From Planctomycetota bacterium (lineage in GTDB: Bacteria > Planctomycetota > UBA1135 > GCA-002686595), in NCBI GenBank assembly GCA_004296785.1, contig SCVU01000572.1, positions 1-8,470 on the forward strand: DNA of 8,470 bases. Direction: 5' to 3'. Shown piece after piece: positions 6,577 to 8,470 of the stretch. Made by a program: the position numbers and the translations under genes. The notes under the pieces were generated by a model that did no database searches, was not told where the DNA came from, and worked only from the letters and a program-made list of their open reading frames with translations. Every line of letters starts with the position of its first letter. Within the stretch, counting starts at the first letter, position 1.

Positions 6577-7359
6577 CTACAGCCCGACCCACTTCCACAC
6601 GCGGCCGTCGTTGCCCGTGTGACCCTCGGGCTCGGTGGGCAGCGTCGACGCCATGTCGCCCGGGCGCTCGTCGCCCAGTGCCGCGTCGAATGCCGGTCCG
6701 TGATCCTCGCCGCTGTAGCCCTTGTCTTCGTTCGACGTCGTCAGCAGATCGCCCTCCTGGTTGACGAAGAACGCGCGCGCGCCCGTCGAACCCGCGCGAA
6801 CCGGCCACGCGTACGCGCACCACAGCACTTCGGCGGCGTCGGCATCCGGCGCCGTGCGACTGCCCTCGAACAACCCCGGCGTGCGCGCGTTGATCGGCGC
6901 GCCGGGCAGGAACACGCGGAAGTGGTAGCCGCTGCGCGTCGCGATGCCGCCCGCCGTGACCTCGCCGAACTCCGGCGGCATCAGCGTGAGATCGAGCAGC
7001 GCGGTCGAGCCGCGCAGCACGCGCGTGCCGGCGAGCTCGCCGAGGAATGCGTACTCGCCGGAGTCGTCGCGATCGACGTCGATGATCGCGGCGACGGAAG
7101 CCATCGCCTGCGCGGACGTCAGCGCGCGCAGCGTCGCGAGCGCGGCGGCCTCGTTCACGCTCAGCGCGGCGCGCTCGAGGCGTTCGACGACGTCGGTGGG
7201 AGCGCGCGACTCCGGAGCGGCGGACTTGCGAGCCTTCGGCGCGCCGGCGGGCTGCTCGACGTCGTCGGCGTGCGAGAAGACGCGGGTCGCGACGACGACG
7301 CCCAGGCCGCCGGAGAGGGCCGCGACGGCGGCGACGATGGCGAGCTGCTTCGACTGCAC
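6577..7359 (-). CDS. Membrane-anchored pseudopilin-like exported protein
   Basis: The 260-residue product starts at GTG 7359. This start puts a hydrophobic segment (about 6-25, after QSKQ) at the N-terminus and is preceded by a G-rich stretch; an ATG at 7370 is out of frame. After a basic/Pro linker (31-55) come a helix with ALATLRALTSAQA (73-85), an acidic patch DVDRDDSGEYAFLGEL (94-109), GYHFRVFLPG (144-153), WCAYAWPV (180-187) and ARAFFVNQEGDLLTTSNEDKGYSG (194-217). This order (N-terminal helix, acidic D-x-D-x-D element, beta-rich C-terminus ending with a near-FFVNQ-G-D strand) resembles pilin-like proteins I associate with planctomycetes. No classic prepilin cleavage motif is obvious, so it may simply be a tethered or secreted protein. 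It lies downstream of a strong terminator-like hairpin and is probably transcribed separately. It ends 25 bp from the sigma-fusion stop. Function unknown. Confidence 0.8.
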   Translation of the reverse strand: MQSKQLAIVAAVAALSGGLGVVVATRVFSHADDVEQPAGAPKARKSAAPESRAPTDVVERLERAALSVNEAAALATLRALTSAQAMASVAAIIDVDRDDSGEYAFLGELAGTRVLRGSTALLDLTLMPPEFGEVTAGGIATRSGYHFRVFLPGAPINARTPGLFEGSRTAPDADAAEVLWCAYAWPVRAGSTGARAFFVNQEGDLLTTSNEDKGYSGEDHGPAFDAALGDERPGDMASTLPTEPEGHTGNDGRVWKWVGL

Positions 7360-7429
7360 CCGCCCCCCATCGTCAGGATCGCGGCGGCGCTTGATTCGGC
7401 GCTCAGTCGGCAGGCGTTCGGCGCCCTTC

Positions 7430-7446
7430 GGCCCCGATTCGGGGCC
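7430..7446 (-). repeat. 7-bp stem hairpin in the intergenic region
   Basis: GGCCCCG (7430-7436) and CGGGGCC (7440-7446) flank ATT. It follows the larger hairpin at 7459-7493 in the minus-strand transcript, 12 nt later, and precedes the GTG start at 7359 by about 70 nt. It has no T run after it. It may back up termination or sit in the leader of the downstream gene. Confidence 0.35.
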
Positions 7447-7458
7447 CGTGGAAAGCAC

Positions 7459-7493
7459 CGCGGCCGCGTCCGGAGCTTCCGGACGCGGCCGCG
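7459..7493 (-). terminator. 16-bp perfect hairpin, probable terminator of the coiled-coil/small membrane protein pair
   Basis: Bases 7459-7474 (starting CGCGGCCGCG) pair perfectly with 7478-7493 around a GCT loop, giving a very stable stem. It begins 24 nt after the stop codon of the 70-residue gene at 7518. Downstream on the minus strand the sequence is GGTGCTTTCC, a short T-containing tract and not a full U run. Position right after an operon end and stem strength support termination; the weak U tract leaves some doubt. Confidence 0.6.
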
Positions 7494-7517
7494 TGTTCGA
7501 ACGGATCCGTCCGCGCG

Positions 7518-7730
7518 CTACTTGAAGAAGATCCCTTCGCCGTAGCCGCCGCGGTACTTGTCGATCATCACGAACGCGAGCAGCAGCAGCACGCTCGTCG
7601 CGATCGCCATCCCGGCGAAGAAGCCGAGGCCTTCGCCCTCCGGCTGCACCGCGACCGTCTCGGTGCGGCGCGTCGTCTTCGTGACCTTCGCGGTCTTCGA
7701 TTCGGCCGAACGGCCTCGCGAAATTGCCAT
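7518..7730 (-). CDS. Small single-pass membrane protein, unknown function
   Basis: The 70-residue product has a basic, Thr/Lys-rich N-terminus (1-30, e.g. SKTAKVTKTTRRTET), one transmembrane helix at about 36-57 (with MAIATSVLLLLAFVMI) and a short Gly/Tyr tail ending GGYGEGIFFK. The positive N-terminus predicts N-in orientation. The start is well supported: GGAG at 7742-7739 lies 8 nt before the ATG at 7730, the best-placed Shine-Dalgarno in the window. The gene begins 39 nt after the stop of the coiled-coil gene on the same strand and is followed by a strong hairpin, so the two look like the end of one operon. I recognise no family; it may be a small partner of the upstream coiled-coil protein. 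Confidence 0.8.
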   Translation of the reverse strand: MAISRGRSAESKTAKVTKTTRRTETVAVQPEGEGLGFFAGMAIATSVLLLLAFVMIDKYRGGYGEGIFFK

Positions 7731-7769
7731 GGGTGTTGCTCCGTGCTCTGGTCGGTTGGGCGGGAAGCG

Positions 7770-8470
7770 CTAGAGGCGCGTCGAGGCGTTGTCGCCCTGC
7801 GACATCGACGTCCCGGCGACGGCCGTCGTCACGACCGCGGAGCACATGGTCTGCTGCACGTTCTCGACGCGCACCGAGCCCTTGTACGTGTTGCCGCTGT
7901 AGACGTGGAAGGTCATGCCGGCGCTGACGTTCTTGTCCTTGCCGACGTTGAGCATCACGAGGCCCGGCGCGACGTCGGCCTTGACCGCGAGCACCGCCGC
8001 GTCGATCTGCGGCTGCGCGGTGATGTCCGCGAGGCTGATGCCGGTCATCGCGACGACTTGCTGGAGCAGCGTCTTGCTCTTGTCGGCCTGCTTCGTGACG
8101 GCCGTCAGCTTCTCCGACATCTCGTTGCCGTCCGCGGTGGCCTTGGCCAGCGCGTCGTTCTTGTCGCGCAGCTCGAGCTCGCGGGTCTGCAGCGACTCGC
8201 GCGCGTCGGCGAGCTTGGTCAGCGCTTCCTTGGCCTCTTCCTGCGCGCGGTCCTTTGAAGCTTCGAGCGAGGCGAGCTTCTCGTTGTAGGACTTCACGTT
8301 CGCGTCGAGCGAGGAGAGCGTGCCCTGCATCGCCTCGTTCTCGCGGCGGGCCGAGGCGATCTCGGTCTTCAGGTTCTCCGCTTCGGCCTTGCTGGAGTCG
8401 CGGTCGGACGCGGCGCGGGTGAACGCGTCGTGCTCGTTGGCGAACTTGGTCTCGAGCTCGGCGATCTTGG
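7770..8470 (-). CDS. Coiled-coil protein with C-terminal beta domain, 5' end outside window
   Basis: The frame is open to the right edge with 232 residues visible. An internal ATG at 8330 is not the start, because the coding continues upstream in the same heptad-rich style (KIAELETKFANEHDAF and on). Residues 1 to about 138 form a long, highly charged coiled coil rich in Glu, Lys, Ala and Leu. The last 75 or so form a compact beta-rich domain: PGLVMLNVGKDKNVSAGMTF, HVYSGNTYKGSVRVENV and SMSQGDNASTRL. Its pattern of G-x-x-x-x-V-x-x-G-M-x-F-x-V-Y, then V-x-V and GD-x-x-S-T-R-L, resembles the C-terminal domain of FlgT-like and related surface proteins, found in planctomycetes without flagellar context. 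The missing N-terminus probably carries a membrane anchor. It is followed within 39 nt by the small membrane protein gene. Function unknown; a structural envelope role is inference. Confidence 0.85.
   Translation of the reverse strand, partial: KIAELETKFANEHDAFTRAASDRDSSKAEAENLKTEIASARRENEAMQGTLSSLDANVKSYNEKLASLEASKDRAQEEAKEALTKLADARESLQTRELELRDKNDALAKATADGNEMSEKLTAVTKQADKSKTLLQQVVAMTGISLADITAQPQIDAAVLAVKADVAPGLVMLNVGKDKNVSAGMTFHVYSGNTYKGSVRVENVQQTMCSAVVTTAVAGTSMSQGDNASTRL

Noticed and set aside
7161..7370. A 69-codon minus-strand frame starting with ATG at 7370
   Set aside because: It overlaps the pseudopilin-like gene in another frame and gives a Ser/Pro/Arg-rich product; the GTG at 7359 gives a proper membrane anchor instead.
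7770..8330. Start of the coiled-coil gene at the ATG at 8330
   Set aside because: The same frame continues upstream to the window edge with the same coiled-coil character, so this ATG is internal.

Overview
The window is very GC-rich bacterial DNA. It most likely comes from a member of the Planctomycetota; this is inferred from protein families and not from a marker gene. The pointers are a leucine-rich-repeat protein with the repeat style common in that phylum, a giant ECF sigma factor fused through a hydrophobic segment to a row of carboxypeptidase-regulatory-like beta domains, a pseudopilin-like exported protein, and mostly weak Shine-Dalgarno signals. There are no rRNA, tRNA, CRISPR or transposon signatures.

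Left part (1-3259): a rod-shape locus. An actin-like MreB (2183-3259, minus) is transcribed leftward. A probable MreC (1-570, minus, cut by the window edge, GTG start) lies about 1.6 kb downstream. Two genes separate them, although mreB and mreC are normally adjacent: a membrane-anchored leucine-rich-repeat protein (627-1490, minus) and a small membrane/coiled-coil protein read the other way (1515-2174, plus). The plus-strand gene meets mreB tail to tail. The two stop codons sit symmetrically inside one perfect 20-bp palindrome. Only 24 bp separate its start from the divergent start of the leucine-rich-repeat gene.

Middle part (3260-6551): a 211-bp divergent intergenic region between mreB and a 1026-residue sigma-factor fusion (3471-6551, plus). 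On the mreB side there is a plausible sigma-70-like promoter and a 10-nt perfect complement to the 16S rRNA tail. That element is 38 nt from the ATG, with a 6-bp hairpin folding out most of the gap. On the sigma side there is an 11-bp direct repeat. The fusion protein looks like a one-piece transmembrane regulator with a cytoplasmic sigma domain and an extracytoplasmic beta-domain array. Its placement back to back with mreB suggests, as a hypothesis, a link between envelope state and the shape machinery.

Right part (6577-8470, all minus): a coiled-coil protein whose 5' end lies outside the window (7770-8470), a 70-residue single-pass membrane protein (7518-7730), a 16-bp perfect hairpin that probably terminates that pair, then a 260-residue exported or membrane-anchored pseudopilin-like protein (6577-7359) that ends convergently with the sigma fusion. 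Almost every gene here encodes a membrane or envelope protein. Most other long open frames are mirror frames caused by extreme GC bias and are not annotated.
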